Below, piece by piece: positions 35,546-44,548 of a stretch of 64,000 nt of DNA. The DNA lies in assembly GCA_021774575.1 (NCBI GenBank), contig JAJFIX010000009.1:124001-188000 (forward strand). Reading direction: 5' to 3'. Made by a program: the position numbers and the translations under genes. Below the pieces are notes generated by a model. That model searched no databases and was not told where the DNA came from. It saw only the letters and a list, made by a program, of their open reading frames with translations. The first letter of the stretch is position 1. Each line of letters opens with the position of its first letter. This DNA comes from Alphaproteobacteria bacterium (GTDB lineage: Bacteria > Pseudomonadota > Alphaproteobacteria > UBA6615).

Positions 35546-36577
35546 CTAGGTTTCGCCCTCGTGAAATTCCTCGTAGTGAGGATATGTGTTGGCCATATAC
35601 CATTTGTAAAAATCCCAATAAGATTCATCGGGATATTGGGGCGGGTTGTCCGGCCCGTGACAGGTTGGCAGGCAGGTGGCAATCGGCTCGAAATCGGGAT
35701 TGACGAAACAGGCAACCGAATAGCGGTCCTGCGCCTTTGGCGGGATCACCCGATGGGGTGTTGCCCGAAAACGACCATTGCTCCACCGTTCAAGAAATTG
35801 GCCGGTATTTAACAAAAGACAGTCATATAACTTGGGGGGACGGAACCAAACCCCTTCGGTATCAAGAATTTCCAGCCCATCGACATCGGTCTGGGGTAAA
35901 AATGTCATGAAACCGGTATCAGCATGGGCCCCCAGGCCGAATTCATTGTCACCTAACTCAGCCACTGGCGGATAATGAGCCATCCTGAAATAGGTGTAGC
36001 TGGTTTCGCCAAAATGCGGGGCGAAATAATCTTCGTTCAAGTCTAGGGCGAGGGCCCAGATCGGTAGCATTTGTTTGCCCAGCGCCGTTATGTCGGCCAT
36101 GTATTCGAGCACGGTTTCGCGAAATCCGGGTAAACCGTCGGGCCATTGATTTTTCGCGTAAAAGCGCTTTCCCGCTTGAGCGTGAGGGTTTTCCGGGCCG
36201 AATTCGGTGGCGAACACCATTGTTTCGTTGCTGTCATATTTGGTGTTCTTGTTATAGGTCGAATGCTTCGGCAGGGTTGCACCGGGTTGCACGTAGCCGC
36301 GTTGGTTCTGGTTAACCTTCAACGCCAGCTTTCCTTCCATTGGTAAAGAATGAAAGCGCTCGGTTTCGGCAAAAATTCGGTCGATCAATTGTTGGGGTAC
36401 ACCATGGTTTCGAACCGCCATGAAGCCGATATTTTCACAAGCAAAGCGCAATTCTGCGGCGAGTTTTTCTGTTGCCCCGGGTTTGCCGGCACGAAACTCG
36501 GCGAGGTCGAGAATGGGTAGATCCCTTGTCTCGGCCGTCCCCTCTGCCGTTGTGACATCAACTGTTTTGAGATTCAT
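35546..36577 (-). CDS. 2-oxoglutarate/Fe(II)-dependent dioxygenase (isopenicillin N synthase-like)
   Basis: A 343-residue non-haem iron oxygenase. N-terminal DIOX_N-like part (IPILDLAEF-type LPILDLAEFRAGK) and the catalytic domain with HADTGFMTFLPQTDVDGLEI, giving the HxD pair, the distal histidine in TPHRVIPP, and the 2OG-binding R-x-S in RYSVACF. It would hydroxylate or desaturate a small molecule; substrate unknown. The upstream neighbour (21 bases away, same strand) encodes a dihaem cytochrome c. ORF start at 36577 has TGAGGAG upstream. Confidence 0.88.
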   Translation of the reverse strand: MNLKTVDVTTAEGTAETRDLPILDLAEFRAGKPGATEKLAAELRFACENIGFMAVRNHGVPQQLIDRIFAETERFHSLPMEGKLALKVNQNQRGYVQPGATLPKHSTYNKNTKYDSNETMVFATEFGPENPHAQAGKRFYAKNQWPDGLPGFRETVLEYMADITALGKQMLPIWALALDLNEDYFAPHFGETSYTYFRMAHYPPVAELGDNEFGLGAHADTGFMTFLPQTDVDGLEILDTEGVWFRPPKLYDCLLLNTGQFLERWSNGRFRATPHRVIPPKAQDRYSVACFVNPDFEPIATCLPTCHGPDNPPQYPDESYWDFYKWYMANTYPHYEEFHEGET

Positions 36578-36598
36578 GGCGTGCTCCTCACATTTGAC

Positions 36599-37474
36599 CT
36601 ACAGGGTCCTGAGATACGCGACCAATGCGCTCAGGTCTTCCTTCGTCATGCGGTTATAGTAATGAAATCCCATGGGGGGCATTAAGTGCCGCCCGTCGGG
36701 ACGCCCGCCTTGGGTGATTGCTGTAACGATATCTTGGTCGGACCAAGCGCCAATACCGAAATCGGAGTCGCCTGCCCTAATATCGGCGGAGATCGATACA
36801 CCCCACGGTCCAGGGAACTCCTGTCCTCCGGCGGCGGTCAAATCTTTCAGTTCTAGGTGGCCATCTTCGCCGCGCGGGGTGTGGCATTCGATGCAATGTC
36901 CAACCGGACCGGCGAGGTAAGCGCCATATTCGGCAGTCGTGTCCTGTGGAACGTCGACTACGCGATCCACCTGCGGCCCGTAGGACTCTGGCAGTGGTAC
37001 TATATAGTCGGACGCGGCGACTTCATTGGACACAGGCTCAACGCTCATCATCAGGTAGGACGCGATGGCATAGGCGTCGCTATCTGAAAGATCGCGATAA
37101 AACTCAAATGGCATTGGCGGGCCGATCAGGCTGCCATCGGGGCGCACTCCATTGCGGATTCCATCGACGATTTCATCGATCGACCAGTTGCCGATACCGG
37201 TCTTCATGTCGGGGGTGATGTTCGAGGCGATAGCGCCCAGGTCCGGAAACGGCTGGCCGCCGGCCAGGGTCAATTCGGCGATTTCTCCGTCGGGGCCCTT
37301 GGGTGTGTGGCAGTTGCCGCACCCGGCAATGCTGGTGACCAAATATTCACCCCGGGCAAGCTCGGCGGCGACCTCGCGACCGCCATCCATCTCGTCATGC
37401 TGGCTTGCCGTGCAACCGGCAATACTCAGTAAGAGGGTCGAAAATGCGAGACTTCTAATCGAAACTCCAGACAT
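36599..37474 (-). CDS. Dihaem cytochrome c, likely lipoprotein
   Basis: A 291-residue c-type cytochrome with two haem motifs: CGNCH at residues 52-56 and CIECH near 193. It has a signal with a lipobox ending SIAGC at residue 21, so it should be lipid-anchored in the periplasm. The two halves repeat the pattern GEYLV-CxxCH-TPxG and end in methionine-rich stretches (GPPMPFEFYRDLSD and MPPMGFHYYNRM) suggesting Met as distal ligand. This layout is like the cytochrome subunit that takes electrons from alcohol or aldehyde dehydrogenases. It precedes the 2OG dioxygenase by 21 bases, same strand; no dehydrogenase lies next to it. Confidence 0.87.
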   Translation of the reverse strand: MSGVSIRSLAFSTLLLSIAGCTASQHDEMDGGREVAAELARGEYLVTSIAGCGNCHTPKGPDGEIAELTLAGGQPFPDLGAIASNITPDMKTGIGNWSIDEIVDGIRNGVRPDGSLIGPPMPFEFYRDLSDSDAYAIASYLMMSVEPVSNEVAASDYIVPLPESYGPQVDRVVDVPQDTTAEYGAYLAGPVGHCIECHTPRGEDGHLELKDLTAAGGQEFPGPWGVSISADIRAGDSDFGIGAWSDQDIVTAITQGGRPDGRHLMPPMGFHYYNRMTKEDLSALVAYLRTL

Positions 37475-37573
37475 CGAACATCCCCTATATATCCGTAAAA
37501 ATTACTAACGAGGGATACTAACCGAGTTGCAAGCTGGACGGCCAGCGCGAAATTTTATCTATTTCTTCATGGG

Positions 37574-38500
37574 TTAGACGGTGTCGCGCCCGTCTTTGCT
37601 CAGTTTTAGCAGGTTAAAAACGAGGTCGTAAAACGGCGTTGGGACACCTAACTCAGCGCCTGCTTTTGCCAAATATCCGGCAAGCCAATCGAGTTCGGTA
37701 CGATTGCCAGCATCCAGGTCCATGGCCAGTGACGTGGTCATCCCAAAAGGGAGTTTGTCAGTAAAACTCATGCGCTCGTTTGGAACCTGATCGTCCAAGG
37801 CGACCCCCTTTGCCCGGCCGATGGCGAAGGCTTCGGCATAGGCTTGAGCCAGCAGGGCTCTTGTTTTTGGGGCCTCGCGCACCGCACCGATAGGCTGACG
37901 GGCCAACGCCGTTAGACTGGTGGTACCGGCTATGAGGATAAATTTGAGCCATAATAGCCGGCTTATGTCGCTCGATAGCTCCGCTTCAATGCCAGCCCCT
38001 TCCAGCCTATCGCGAAGCTGTTCGGCGCGTTTGGTGGTTTTTCCGTCGAGTTCGCCGAACCGGATGCGTGCAAAATCGCCGCCATGGGCAATAACGCCGG
38101 GCCGGGCAATGAACGAGGAGATTTCTGCGACCCCGCCAAAGACATGATCGGGTCCAAATATGTCCGCCAGATCATCTTCTGCACTGACACCGTTATGCAG
38201 CGAAACGATAGCGGTTTCCGGGCCGATCAATGGCTGGCAAGCGTCGGCGGCCGCCGGTAAATCCCATAATTTTGTCGTGAATAAAATATAGTCGACTTGG
38301 CCGATCGTTGCCGGATCGTCGGTTGCCTGAACCTCGGGCAGGTGGAGGTCACCAAGGGGGCTTTCGACTTTTAATCCATCGGCGCGCATTGCCGTTAAAT
38401 GCTCACCACGAGCAATAAAATGGGTGTTATTTCCGGCCTCTGCCAACCGGGCGCCAAAATATCCGCCGATACCGCCACTGCCCATAATCGCAAATTTCAT
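37574..38500 (-). CDS. Ketopantoate reductase family protein (PanE/ApbA)
   Basis: A 308-residue NAD(P)-dependent reductase: Rossmann motif FAIMGSGGIGGYFGARLAEAG at the N-terminus, VDYILFTTKLWD and SLHNGV, then the catalytic lysine/asparagine region KFILIAGTTSLTALAR and the C-terminal helical domain with RTELDWLAGYLAKAG. It may make pantoate for CoA or act on another 2-keto acid; the family has many non-PanE members. It lies alone between the cytochrome gene (99-base gap) and the divergent glycine-zipper gene. Confidence 0.85.
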   Translation of the reverse strand: MKFAIMGSGGIGGYFGARLAEAGNNTHFIARGEHLTAMRADGLKVESPLGDLHLPEVQATDDPATIGQVDYILFTTKLWDLPAAADACQPLIGPETAIVSLHNGVSAEDDLADIFGPDHVFGGVAEISSFIARPGVIAHGGDFARIRFGELDGKTTKRAEQLRDRLEGAGIEAELSSDISRLLWLKFILIAGTTSLTALARQPIGAVREAPKTRALLAQAYAEAFAIGRAKGVALDDQVPNERMSFTDKLPFGMTTSLAMDLDAGNRTELDWLAGYLAKAGAELGVPTPFYDLVFNLLKLSKDGRDTV

Positions 38501-38655
38501 TGTCCTGCCTTTTTATGCCTTTGTTTCGCCGTGCCGCCCGGTCTCTGTCACAAAACTGGTCTCTAGCACGAAATTTGCCAATTTTGGAACCTGAACGCCA
38601 GATGAACGAGGGTTTCAGAAATCGTTCAGCCGCGCTCGGCCATTATACAGGCATA

Positions 38656-38683
38656 TCGAGCCACGAGGGTCGAGCCACGAGGA
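38656..38683. repeat. 14-base tandem duplication (13/14 identical)
   Basis: TCGAGCCACGAGGG (38656-38669) is followed by TCGAGCCACGAGGA (38670-38683). It lies directly upstream of the AGGAGG ribosome-binding site of the glycine-zipper gene. Confidence 0.85.
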
Positions 38684-38701
38684 CGGGAATAGGAGGCCAA
38701 C

Positions 38702-39307
38702 ATGGCCAAGAAATTATTTATAGCATCGGTTTTCTCAGCATCATTAATGGCGGCGGCGGCATTTGGTAGCGCGCCTGCTGCGGCAGAACATTTTGGCACG
38801 AGCGGTGGAAGCTGCAGCTATGGCGGTTCGACGCTCAATGCCGGAACATTACTGGGCGGCGCTCTGGGCGGATTTGCCGGGTCGCAAATTGGCGGCGGCA
38901 GTGGCCGGCTTGCGGCAACGGCGCTGGGCGTATTTCTCGGCTCGGCAATTGGTACCGGCGCAGGGTCCGGCTGCCAGTCCGCGACGGCCCCCCAATACCA
39001 GCCTCAGTATCAGCCGAATTATCAACCCAGACGCCAAACACGTCGTCATACCCGGCGCCATCGCCACAACAAGAATGCGAGTTTCCGGGACAACTCGTCA
39101 TATTACTATCAACAGCCGACCCGAATTGCCGCACCGCCGAGCTTTGTCACACCGGTGATGGATATTCAGGAAGAGGGTCTCTGTCGGGAATACACGTCCG
39201 AGGCGGTGATCGGCGGCGAATTGCAGCCGGTATTTGGCACCGCGTGCCTCCAGGATGACGGGTCTTGGCGCATTGTCAGCCAGGAATACAGCCAGGAATA
39301 TCGCTAG
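38702..39307 (+). CDS. 17-kDa-antigen-like surface protein with glycine zipper
   Basis: A 201-residue exported protein. Signal peptide MAKKLFIASVFSASLMAAAA, cleavage likely after PAAA. A glycine-zipper membrane hairpin follows (GTLLGGALGGFAGSQIGGG and GVFLGSAIGTGAG), then a Gln/Tyr/Arg/His-rich basic linker with QPQYQPNYQP repeats, and a C-terminal domain LCREYTSEAVIGGE and GTACLQDDGSWRIV resembling the 17-kDa surface antigen family of Rickettsiales and relatives. Such proteins are outer-membrane lipoproteins; here no lipobox cysteine is seen. AGGAGG precedes the ATG, and a terminator follows the gene. Confidence 0.8.
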   Translation: MAKKLFIASVFSASLMAAAAFGSAPAAAEHFGTSGGSCSYGGSTLNAGTLLGGALGGFAGSQIGGGSGRLAATALGVFLGSAIGTGAGSGCQSATAPQYQPQYQPNYQPRRQTRRHTRRHRHNKNASFRDNSSYYYQQPTRIAAPPSFVTPVMDIQEEGLCREYTSEAVIGGELQPVFGTACLQDDGSWRIVSQEYSQEYR

Positions 39308-39345
39308 GCGACATTATTCTACCATTCTTCCTCCCAAACAGACTT

Positions 39346-39378
39346 TAAGCCTCCGGCAATTAGCCGGGGGCTTGTTTT
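39346..39378 (+). terminator. Rho-independent terminator after the glycine-zipper gene
   Basis: AAGCCTCCGGC pairs with GCCGGGGGCTT (11 base pairs, one G-U) around an AATTA loop, followed by G and five T residues. It lies 39 bases after the stop, on the plus strand. Confidence 0.88.
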
Positions 39379-39432
39379 TGTCCGGGCCATATCCGATCAT
39401 CGCGCCCTAAAAAATTTATGGGGTTGTGGCAG

Positions 39433-40776
39433 ATGGCTGACTATCTAACGACATTGGCTGAATTTATTGAAAACGTACAGGTGTCTGATCTGCCCGACGA
39501 GGTGATTGAGCGGACAAAGTTGGTGCTTGCCGACAGTGTCGCGGCCATTGTCGGTGGCGCTGCAGAGCCGGAAATGCAGGCCCTGACCAAGCGAATGGTC
39601 GGTGAAGGCGGGAGTGGCTCGGCCACCGTGATTGGACGAGGGCTAAAAACCGACCCGGCCAAGGCGGCGTTTCTGAATGGCGCCGCCGGAACGTTTTTGG
39701 AAATGGATGAAGGCAATCAATATGCGCGGGGCCATCCCGGCATTCATGTTGTCCCTGCCGTTCTTGCCGATATTGAGGCCGGTTCGAGCAATGATTTTTC
39801 GGATTTATTGGTTGCGGTCGCTCTTGGCTATGAGGTCGGGTCGCGGATCGGAATCGCCTGTAAAATCCGTATGTCGATGCACCCGCACGGAACCTGGGGC
39901 ACTGTCGGCGCGGCTGTCGCGCTGGCCAAGTTGAAAGGGTGGGGGGCATCCCAAATTTCTGAAATTATCAATGTGTCGTCGACCTTGGGGCTGGCGACGA
40001 GCCGCAAAACGATGCTCGAAGGTGGGACCGTGCGCAATGTTTACGCCGGTATTTCCAATCAAATGGGTTTTATGGCGCGCGACCTCGTCGACGCCGGGTT
40101 TACCGGCGAGCGGGACGGATTGGCGACGGTTTTCGGTCGGGTCATCTCCGACAGCTTCGAACCGGCAGAAATGATCGACGATCTGGGGGACCGGTGGGAA
40201 ATTGCGCGCAATTATTTTAAACGCCATTCCTGCTGCCGGTATAATCATGGTGCCCTCGATGCGTTGGCAAAAATTTCCGGGGACCGGGACCTTCTGCCGC
40301 AAGATATTGAGCGGGTCGAGGTGCAGTCTTATTCTCTGGCCGCCGAACTCAGCGACCAAAGCCCAAAAAACACCCTGGCGGCGAAATTTTCCCTACCCTT
40401 TGCGATCGCCAGCACGATCGTACATGGCAGTAGCGGTGTTCTCAGCTTCACTTGGGACGCAGTACGCGATGACGAGGTGCAAAGCTTGGCTAAACGCGTG
40501 ACGGTTGTTGAAGACCCCGCGCTAACGGCAAAAATGCCGGCTTACCGTCCGGCCAAGGTAACGGTCCAATTTAGGAACGGCACTTCGGCGGTGGCTGAAA
40601 CCCTGACCAACAAGGGCGATAGCGAGGATCCATATAACGCGAGCGATTTGGAAGAAAAATTCATCGAGCTAACGTCGCGTCTCTGGTCACGGGATCAATC
40701 CGATGCCGCCTATGCTGCCGCAGTGCATGGTGAAGGTTCTGTCGAGGCTATGTTTACCGCTCTGTCGGCGGCTTAA
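39433..40776 (+). CDS. MmgE/PrpD family protein
   Basis: A 447-residue member of the MmgE/PrpD family (2-methylcitrate dehydratase, cis-aconitate decarboxylase, iminodisuccinate epimerase and others). Typical segments: LPDEVIERTKLVLADSVAA, GAAGTFLEMDEGN, HPGIHVVPAVLA, RISCRYNHGALDAL-type HSCCRYNHGALDALAKI, and SLPFAIASTIVHG. These do not fix the reaction. The ATG at 39418 is also possible; the one at 39433 gives the family N-terminus MADYLTTLAEFI. It converges on the flavoprotein gene with a 23-base overlap of 3' ends. Confidence 0.85.
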   Translation: MADYLTTLAEFIENVQVSDLPDEVIERTKLVLADSVAAIVGGAAEPEMQALTKRMVGEGGSGSATVIGRGLKTDPAKAAFLNGAAGTFLEMDEGNQYARGHPGIHVVPAVLADIEAGSSNDFSDLLVAVALGYEVGSRIGIACKIRMSMHPHGTWGTVGAAVALAKLKGWGASQISEIINVSSTLGLATSRKTMLEGGTVRNVYAGISNQMGFMARDLVDAGFTGERDGLATVFGRVISDSFEPAEMIDDLGDRWEIARNYFKRHSCCRYNHGALDALAKISGDRDLLPQDIERVEVQSYSLAAELSDQSPKNTLAAKFSLPFAIASTIVHGSSGVLSFTWDAVRDDEVQSLAKRVTVVEDPALTAKMPAYRPAKVTVQFRNGTSAVAETLTNKGDSEDPYNASDLEEKFIELTSRLWSRDQSDAAYAAAVHGEGSVEAMFTALSAA

Positions 40777-42172
40777 CGCGGCCAAGTTGGCGCGCCGCCG
40801 CCAAACCGGCGAGCCGTCCTAGGGTCGTCGCGGTGAGCAGGCCGTTGCCCGATAAATAGCCCGAGGGCTCCGGGCCCGAAACACCGCAAGCCGCTCCCCC
40901 CCCGGCAAAAAGGTTGGGCAGAGCGCTGCCATCGTCGCGCAGGACCCGCGCATTTTCATCGATCACCAGGCCGCCCTGAGTATGGAATAGAGCCCCTGTG
41001 ACCCGCACGGCCTTGTATGGCGCCCGCAGCTGCGCTTTGCCGGTGAAATCTCGGCCATAAGGGCATTGCGCTGTTCCGGAAATGAAGGTTTCGACTTCGG
41101 TTACCGTTTGGCGCATGGCGTCTTGTGGCAGGCCGAGCGTTTCGGCCAGGGCTTCAATCGTGTCGGCGGTCTTGATGGCGCCACTTGCCTTGGCTTGAAT
41201 GTAGTCGGCGAACTCGGCCATTGGTGCCTCGCGCGCCTCGTCATAGATACACCAGGCGGCATGGGCGGGCTGGCGCAATACTTCGGCGGCCTGCTCTGAA
41301 TACCCCAGATGCTCGTTGGAAAAACGACGGCCAGACTGATTGACTTGAAAGCCGCCTTCCATCATTGGCGCCCAAGAAATAAGAATACCGTGGGGGTGGG
41401 CGACGGACCCGTGCCCCTGATACCCCGTGAGGTGGCGCGACGCCGCGCCCAAGGCGGTACCCCAGAGCACCGCGTCCCCTTGATTGCCGGGATGGCCAAA
41501 ATATAAGGCATCGGCCATTTCCGGAATATGCTCGGCCACCAATTGGGCATTTCCGCCATAGCCGTTGCACGCAAGGATAAGGGCCTTGCAGCCAATGGTT
41601 TCCTCGGTGCCGTCGGGGCGGCGAAATCGCAATCCATATATCTGGCCGTTATTATCGGCATAAAGGCCGGTGACATGCGCGTCACAAATGAGATCGACAT
41701 TTCGCTCGGAGAATTTCGATGTCAGGTCGCCAACTAGATCGACCCCCGCCCGCCGAGGCGGCGCATGCATGCGTAGGCGTGAAAATCCTGGGTAGAGGAA
41801 CCCTTCGACCAGGGTGAGGTCGATACCCAGGTCCTGGGTCAGCCAATCCACCGTCGGGCCGGAGATTTGCGCAACCGCGCGCACGAGCGCTGGGTCCGCC
41901 CTGTTTTTGTTTTTGCCCATCAGATCGGCGATCAGCAATTCTGCCGTGTCGTTGATACAAGCTGCGGCTTGGATCGCGGTTCCAGCGGCCGGGATCATGC
42001 CGGCGGACAAAGATGTGCTGCCCGCAGGAACTGGGTCGCGTTCCAGAACCAGGGTTTCGATGCCCGCTTGGGCGGCGCTGAGCGCGGCAATGGCGCCACA
42101 TGCGCCCGCGCCGATTACGGCCAATTCGACGGTGACCGGGAACGTGGTGTTTTCGGCAGGTAGTATGGTCAT
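40754..42172 (-). CDS. FAD-dependent oxidoreductase (fumarate reductase/ketosteroid dehydrogenase-like)
   Basis: A 472-residue flavoprotein of the FAD_binding_2 family: dinucleotide motif AVIGAGACGAIAALSAAQAG near residue 15, an internal SLSAGMIPAAGTA loop, FHTQGGLVIDENARVL and the C-terminal NLFAGGGAACGVSGPE with YLSGNGLLTATTLGR. It resembles the flavin subunit of soluble fumarate reductases and 3-ketosteroid dehydrogenases; no haem or Fe-S part is fused. ATG 42172 is preferred to the upstream one because AAGGAA lies 8 bases before it. Its 3' end overlaps the MmgE/PrpD gene by 23 bases, tail to tail, and its start is divergent from the TylF-like methyltransferase. Confidence 0.85.
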   Translation of the reverse strand: MTILPAENTTFPVTVELAVIGAGACGAIAALSAAQAGIETLVLERDPVPAGSTSLSAGMIPAAGTAIQAAACINDTAELLIADLMGKNKNRADPALVRAVAQISGPTVDWLTQDLGIDLTLVEGFLYPGFSRLRMHAPPRRAGVDLVGDLTSKFSERNVDLICDAHVTGLYADNNGQIYGLRFRRPDGTEETIGCKALILACNGYGGNAQLVAEHIPEMADALYFGHPGNQGDAVLWGTALGAASRHLTGYQGHGSVAHPHGILISWAPMMEGGFQVNQSGRRFSNEHLGYSEQAAEVLRQPAHAAWCIYDEAREAPMAEFADYIQAKASGAIKTADTIEALAETLGLPQDAMRQTVTEVETFISGTAQCPYGRDFTGKAQLRAPYKAVRVTGALFHTQGGLVIDENARVLRDDGSALPNLFAGGGAACGVSGPEPSGYLSGNGLLTATTLGRLAGLAAARQLGRVKPPTER

Positions 42173-42306
42173 TTGTCTCGTTCCTTGGGGCACGCAAGGG
42201 GGTGCGCAAGTTTGCTTTGATCTCCGGGGTTGTTCCCCCTATACCAGCCTCCTATACCAGTTCAGCGTATATTTGGCCCGATGATGTATCTGGGGGAAGG
42301 TTCGGG

Positions 42307-42999
42307 ATGGCGAAGAAGAGCATGACAGAGCGGCTTGTCCGCCGCGTGTACTATAAATATTTTGCCCGTAATCTGTTGTACGAACTGCAGATGCGCGCCC
42401 GCACGGACTCGGCCGATTATGTGCAAAACTTCATGGGCGAAGCAGTCATCCTAGAACGCCACGAAGACTTGTTGCGCCATGCGGTGGCTCAGGCACCGGG
42501 CGACGGGTTGGTGCTCGAATTCGGTGTTGCTAGCGGAACGTCGATCAATGTCATTGCCGATGCGACGGAAAGGTCGGTTTTCGGCTTTGATAGTTTTGAA
42601 GGACTGCCTTGGGCCTGGGGCGGCGCGCTGGAACTCACGGGCGCATTCTCCAAAAAGGGCGCCGAACCTAAAGTGCGGTCCAATGTCGAGCTGGTAAAAG
42701 GCCTGTTTTCCGACACGATCGCCCCCTTTGCCGCCGATCACCTCGGCCAAATTGCCTTGCTGCATGTTGATTGCGATTTATACCGGTCGACGGTCGATAT
42801 TCTTGACGGGCTCGGCGACCGGCTGGTGGCGGGCAGTGTCATATTGTTTGACGAATATCTGAATTACCCAGGTTGGCGGCACCACGAATACAAAGCTTGG
42901 CAGGAATTTGTGAAGGCCCGCAGCGTGACCTATGAGTACCTCGCTTTTTCCGCTCGCGACGGTAAGGCGCTGGTGAAAATCACCAATATCAAGGTCTAA
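42307..42999 (+). CDS. TylF/macrocin O-methyltransferase-like class I methyltransferase
   Basis: A 230-residue methyltransferase with TylF-like features: LEFGVASGTSINVIAD (motif I), VFGFDSFEGLPWAWGG, VKGLFSDTIAPF, LLHVDCDLYRSTVDIL and ILFDEYLNYPGWRHHE with the metal-binding Asp pair of this family. Substrates of relatives are sugars or macrolides, but many are uncharacterised. The ATG at 42307 has GGGGGAAGG upstream, and the upstream open frame is not conserved. It converges with the acyl-CoA ligase (11-base 3' overlap). Confidence 0.8.
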   Translation: MAKKSMTERLVRRVYYKYFARNLLYELQMRARTDSADYVQNFMGEAVILERHEDLLRHAVAQAPGDGLVLEFGVASGTSINVIADATERSVFGFDSFEGLPWAWGGALELTGAFSKKGAEPKVRSNVELVKGLFSDTIAPFAADHLGQIALLHVDCDLYRSTVDILDGLGDRLVAGSVILFDEYLNYPGWRHHEYKAWQEFVKARSVTYEYLAFSARDGKALVKITNIKV

Positions 43000-44548
43000 A
43001 ACGCGCGCTTAGAATATGCCGTTGGGCCTTGCCTGCAGCAGTACGCGGTATTGCATCGACGAAGAAAATTTTTGCTAGGCGCTTATGAGCCGCGACCTTG
43101 GACAGACAGAGATCGATGAGGGTCTGCTCGCCAATTGAACCGGCGGGAGTTCGTACGACGGCGGCAACTGGCACCTCGCCCCATTTGGCGTTGGGTAACC
43201 CGAAGACGGCGCAATCGGCGATATCGGGCTCAGCATTTAAAATGGCTTCTAGCTCGCCGGGGTAAATATTCATTCCTCCGGAGATGATTAAATCTTTTAG
43301 CCGACCGGTGAGGGTAATCTGTCCATCGGTTTCAATGCGTCCTAAGTCACCGGTCCAGCCCCACCCGTCGTCGGATTTAAAAAAAGCCGATGTTTCTTCC
43401 GGTGCGTCGAGATAGTGACTCATCAGGTGGGGACCTCTGGTCGCAACCTCGCCAATCTCCCCTTGGTCGGCTGGAGTACCGGGGGCGCGAAACACAGAAA
43501 TATCGATGTACGGGCTTGGGGCCCCGGTTGCGTCCGGAGAGATAGCGCGTTGTGCCGGGCTTTGGGACAAGAGATGGCCCGTCTCGGTACTGCCATAGGC
43601 CCGATATAGTGCCACTTGCGGCAAAAACTCTTGGGTCTGGGCAATGAGGTCTTCTGGAAGCGGCGCGCCGCCGCAGGCGATCAAGCGGAGTGTACGCAAT
43701 TTGGACGAAGAAAATTCCGGGTCGTCGAGCAGCATACGCAATTGTGTCGGGACGACAAAGGCGCATGTAATACCCAAATCTTCGACCAATTGTGCGAATT
43801 GATTTACCTGCCAACGAGCGATCGGGACACATGCGGCACCGGCGTGCAGAGCAGGCTGGAACCAAGAAAACAGTCCGGCCGCATGGCACATCGGCGTGGT
43901 CACCGCAGCGATATCGTTTGCGGTCAGGCCAAAATCTTGCGCCGAGGCCAGGGCCGAGACGGCGCGGGCGCGATGGGACGAAATGGCGCCTTTGGGTCGG
44001 CCGGTTGTTCCCCCTGTATAATTGATGGCAAAGGCCTGGTGCGGATCGACAGATCGCGCCAAAGGGTCGATGTGCTTAGGCGTAAAAAAATTAGTATAGG
44101 CTTGGCTTTGGGCCGTTTGATCATGTCCGACGTCCAGTCGGATTACCTGGGGCTCGAGGCCCGAACGTTCGCACAGATCGAGGCACGGCGGGTCGGCGAC
44201 TAAAATATCCGGGTCGGTTTGGGCTAAAATTTGCGCGACTTCATGTGAGCTCGCCCGAGGTGAAATATGGACTGATAAGCCGCCAGCCCGCACCATACCA
44301 AGAAAAGTGATCGCATATTCGATTGAGTTACGACACATGATGGCCGCGACCGGGGCGTGCTCCGCCCTAGCCACATTCGTTGTTAACGCATGGGCAAAGT
44401 GATTGGCCGCATCGTCATAGGCGCGATAACTATATTTTCTTTGCTCGCTGATTATTGCCATCGCGTCGCCCTTTGTCTGGGCAAGGCGGGCGATGACGTC
44501 GGAAAAAAGCTCGGCGCTGTCGGCGCTACTTGGCATGATCGGTGGCAT
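42989..44548 (-). CDS. AMP-forming acyl-CoA synthetase/ligase
   Basis: A 519-residue ANL-superfamily enzyme that activates a carboxylic acid to its CoA thioester. P-loop-like NYTGGTTGRPKGAISS, YRAYGSTETGHLLS (A5), WTGDLGRIETDGQITLTGRLKDLIISGG (A7/A8), IYPGELEAIL, and the catalytic lysine in GKAQRHIL near the C-terminus. Its start lies 23 bases inside the end of the reductive-dehalogenase-like gene, so the two are almost certainly translated from the same mRNA, downstream of the MarR gene. Substrate unknown; the pairing suggests an aromatic or halogenated acid, which is only inference. Confidence 0.88.
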   Translation of the reverse strand: MPPIMPSSADSAELFSDVIARLAQTKGDAMAIISEQRKYSYRAYDDAANHFAHALTTNVARAEHAPVAAIMCRNSIEYAITFLGMVRAGGLSVHISPRASSHEVAQILAQTDPDILVADPPCLDLCERSGLEPQVIRLDVGHDQTAQSQAYTNFFTPKHIDPLARSVDPHQAFAINYTGGTTGRPKGAISSHRARAVSALASAQDFGLTANDIAAVTTPMCHAAGLFSWFQPALHAGAACVPIARWQVNQFAQLVEDLGITCAFVVPTQLRMLLDDPEFSSSKLRTLRLIACGGAPLPEDLIAQTQEFLPQVALYRAYGSTETGHLLSQSPAQRAISPDATGAPSPYIDISVFRAPGTPADQGEIGEVATRGPHLMSHYLDAPEETSAFFKSDDGWGWTGDLGRIETDGQITLTGRLKDLIISGGMNIYPGELEAILNAEPDIADCAVFGLPNAKWGEVPVAAVVRTPAGSIGEQTLIDLCLSKVAAHKRLAKIFFVDAIPRTAAGKAQRHILSARFRP